Assembly: GCA_001556125.1 (NCBI GenBank)
Contig: LSIG01000164.1
Span: forward strand, 1-7,698
DNA: 7,698 nucleotides
Direction of reading: 5' to 3'
Source of the DNA: Rhizobiales bacterium CCH10-E5
GTDB taxonomy: Bacteria; Pseudomonadota; Alphaproteobacteria; Rhizobiales; Beijerinckiaceae
Position numbers and translations under genes: made by a program. Below, piece by piece: positions 5,995 through 7,698 of the stretch. The notes below the pieces were generated by a model, which was not told the origin of the DNA, ran no database searches, and worked only from the letters and a program-made list of their open reading frames with translations. Every line of letters begins with the position of its first letter. Within the stretch, counting starts at the first letter, position 1.

Positions 5995-7626
5995 ATGGCA
6001 ACAGCGGCTCCGCACGCTCCCGCCCACGGACATCACGACGACGCCCATGCCCATCCGACCGGGTGGCGCCGCTGGCTCTTGTCGACCAACCACAAGGACA
6101 TCGGCACGCTCTACCTGATCTTCTCGATCATGGCGGGCCTCGTCGGCGGCTTCCTCTCGATCATGATGCGCATCGAGCTGCAGCAGCCCGGTCTGCAGAT
6201 CTTCGCCAACGGCCAGAGCTACAACGTCTTCGTCACCGGCCACGGCCTGATCATGATCTTCTTCATGGTCATGCCCGCGGTCATCGGCGGCTTCGGCAAC
6301 TGGTTCGTGCCGCTGATGATCGGCGCGCCGGACATGGCCTTCCCGCGCATGAACAACATCTCGTTCTGGCTGACGGTCGCCGCCTTCGTGCTGCTCGTCA
6401 TGTCGATGTTCATGGAGGGCGCGCCCGGCGCCCATGGCGTCGGCACCGGCTGGACGATCTATCCGCCCTTCTCCTCCTCCGGCCATCCGGGCCCGGCGGT
6501 CGATTTCGGCATCTTCTCGCTTCACCTCGCCGGCGCGGCCTCGATCCTCGGCGCGATCAACTTCATCACCACCATCCTGAACATGCGCGCGCCGGGCATG
6601 ACGCTGCACAAGATGCCGCTCTTCGCCTGGGGCGTGCTGGTGACGGCGTTCCTGCTGCTGCTGGCCCTGCCGGTGCTCGCCGGCGCCATCACCATGCTGC
6701 TGACCGACCGCAACTTCGGCACGACCTTCTATGACCCGGCCGGCGGCGGCGACCCGATCCTGTACCAGCACCTGTTCTGGTTCTTCGGTCACCCCGAAGT
6801 GTACATCATGATCCTGCCGGCCTTCGGCATCATCAGCCACATCATCTCGACCTTCTCGAAGAAGCCGATCTTCGGCTATCTTGGCATGGCCTACGCCATG
6901 GTCGCGATCGGCGTCGTCGGCTTCATCGTGTGGGCGCACCACATGTACACCGCCGGCCTCTCGCTCAACACGCAGCGCTACTTCGTGTTCGCGACGATGG
7001 TCATCGCGGTGCCGACCGGCATCAAGATCTTCTCCTGGATCGCGACGATGTGGGGCGGCTCGATCCGCTTCACCGCGCCGATGATCTGGGCGATCGGCTT
7101 CATCTTCCTGTTCACCGTCGGCGGCGTGACCGGCGTGGTGCTGGCCAATGCCGGCGTCGACCGCTCGCTGCACGCGACCTATTACGTCGTGGCGCATTTC
7201 CATTACGTGCTGTCGCTCGGCGCCGTGTTCGGCATCTTCGCGGGCTTCTACTACTGGTTCCCGAAGATGAGCGGCTATGTGATCCCGGACTGGATCGGCA
7301 AGCTGCACTTCTGGGTCGCCTTTTTCGGCGCCAACCTGCTGTTCTTCCCGCAGCACTTCCTCGGCCTGGCCGGCATGCCGCGTCACTATGTGGACTATCC
7401 GGATGCCTTCGCCGGGTGGCATTTCTGGTCGTCGATCGGCTCCTACATTTTCGCCGCCGGTCTGCTGATCTTCTTCTACGGCGTGTATGTCGCCTTCTCC
7501 CGCAAGGAGCTCGCCGGCGACAATCCGTGGGGCGAAGGCGCGACGACGCTGGAGTGGACCCTGTCCTCGCCGCCGCCGTTCCACCAGTTCGAGACGCTGC
7601 CCCGCATCAGCGGCTCGGACCACTAA
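5995..7626 (+). CDS. coxA: Cytochrome c oxidase subunit I (aa3-type haem-copper oxidase)
   Basis: CoxA is the catalytic inner-membrane subunit that reduces O2 to water at haem a3-CuB and pumps protons. The 543 residues include a His-rich N-terminus (six His within residues 7-20), then [11 protein letters not shown] and about twelve membrane helices. Haem a ligands are H83 and H403, the haem a3 ligand is H401, and CuB ligands are H266, H315 and H316. Y270 of HPEVY is the cross-linked tyrosine. The D-channel residues D113 ([12 protein letters not shown]) and E268 and the K-channel residue K344 (PTGIKIFSW) are present, so it is a canonical A-type pumping oxidase. Two changes stand out: LHATYY (A394) replaces LHDTYY, and MPRHY (H464) replaces MPRRY. 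ATG 5995 follows AGGAG at 5981-5985 with 9-nt spacing; in-frame codons upstream lack the conserved N-terminus and overlap coxB. It is probably co-transcribed with coxB. Confidence 0.97.
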   Translation: MATAAPHAPAHGHHDDAHAHPTGWRRWLLSTNHKDIGTLYLIFSIMAGLVGGFLSIMMRIELQQPGLQIFANGQSYNVFVTGHGLIMIFFMVMPAVIGGFGNWFVPLMIGAPDMAFPRMNNISFWLTVAAFVLLVMSMFMEGAPGAHGVGTGWTIYPPFSSSGHPGPAVDFGIFSLHLAGAASILGAINFITTILNMRAPGMTLHKMPLFAWGVLVTAFLLLLALPVLAGAITMLLTDRNFGTTFYDPAGGGDPILYQHLFWFFGHPEVYIMILPAFGIISHIISTFSKKPIFGYLGMAYAMVAIGVVGFIVWAHHMYTAGLSLNTQRYFVFATMVIAVPTGIKIFSWIATMWGGSIRFTAPMIWAIGFIFLFTVGGVTGVVLANAGVDRSLHATYYVVAHFHYVLSLGAVFGIFAGFYYWFPKMSGYVIPDWIGKLHFWVAFFGANLLFFPQHFLGLAGMPRHYVDYPDAFAGWHFWSSIGSYIFAAGLLIFFYGVYVAFSRKELAGDNPWGEGATTLEWTLSSPPPFHQFETLPRISGSDH

Positions 7627-7634
7627 AGACCATA

Positions 7635-7660
7635 GGCGGCGGGCCCCCGGGCCCGCCGCC
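7635..7660 (+). terminator. Strong GC hairpin after coxA
   Basis: The arms GGCGGCGGGCCC and GGGCCCGCCGCC are perfect 12-nt inverted repeats around CC, starting 9 nt after the coxA stop codon. The following bases are GCCCTTCCCC, with no T-tract. It could be a weak or Rho-assisted terminator, or a stabilising 3' structure between coxA and the next cox-cluster gene, which lies outside the window. Confidence 0.45.
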
Positions 7661-7698
7661 GCCCTTCCCCCGAGCGCCCCCTCACGGCGTTCCGGAGA

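Noticed and set aside
5806..7623. A 605-codon minus-strand open frame opposite coxA
   Set aside because: It is antisense to the secure coxA gene. The product is dominated by Arg, Asp, His and Glu from reverse-complemented hydrophobic codons and has no recognisable fold.

Overview
The window is GC-rich chromosomal DNA from an alphaproteobacterium. It most resembles the order Rhizobiales/Hyphomicrobiales (Bosea- or Methylobacterium-like). The support is an IalB-family gene beside an aa3 oxidase locus, the wording of the CoxA, CoxB and GcvT proteins, and intergenic palindromes of a kind common in that order. The genus is an inference. I see no tRNA or rRNA gene, CRISPR array, transposase or phage gene. 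This is core metabolism, not an accessory island.

Left part (1-3440, minus strand): a glycine cleavage operon read right to left. A candidate promoter (about 3412-3439) leads into a tandem glycine riboswitch (about 3193-3394), then gcvT (aminomethyltransferase), gcvH (lipoyl carrier) and gcvPA (subunit 1 of a split glycine decarboxylase). The PLP-binding partner gcvPB is not in the window and is expected just beyond position 1. A 142-bp nested palindrome fills nearly the whole gcvH-gcvPA gap, and a second REP-like hairpin lies downstream of gcvPA. Together these genes split glycine into CO2, ammonia and a one-carbon unit on tetrahydrofolate, and the riboswitch ties their expression to glycine.

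Middle (3510-4624, minus strand): a two-gene unit with a 4-nt overlap. It encodes a secreted IalB-family protein followed by an uncharacterised lipoprotein.

Right part (4625-7698, plus strand): a divergent intergenic region of about 400 bp carrying an FNR/FixK-like box, then coxB (subunit II with CuA) and coxA (subunit I with haems and CuB) of an aa3-type cytochrome c oxidase. All redox and proton-channel residues are present. However, the Asp and Glu ligands of the usual Mg2+/Mn2+ site at the subunit I/II interface are both replaced (Ala in CoxA, Phe in CoxB), and the second Arg of the haem-propionate Arg pair is His. This linked change is the most unusual signal in the window.
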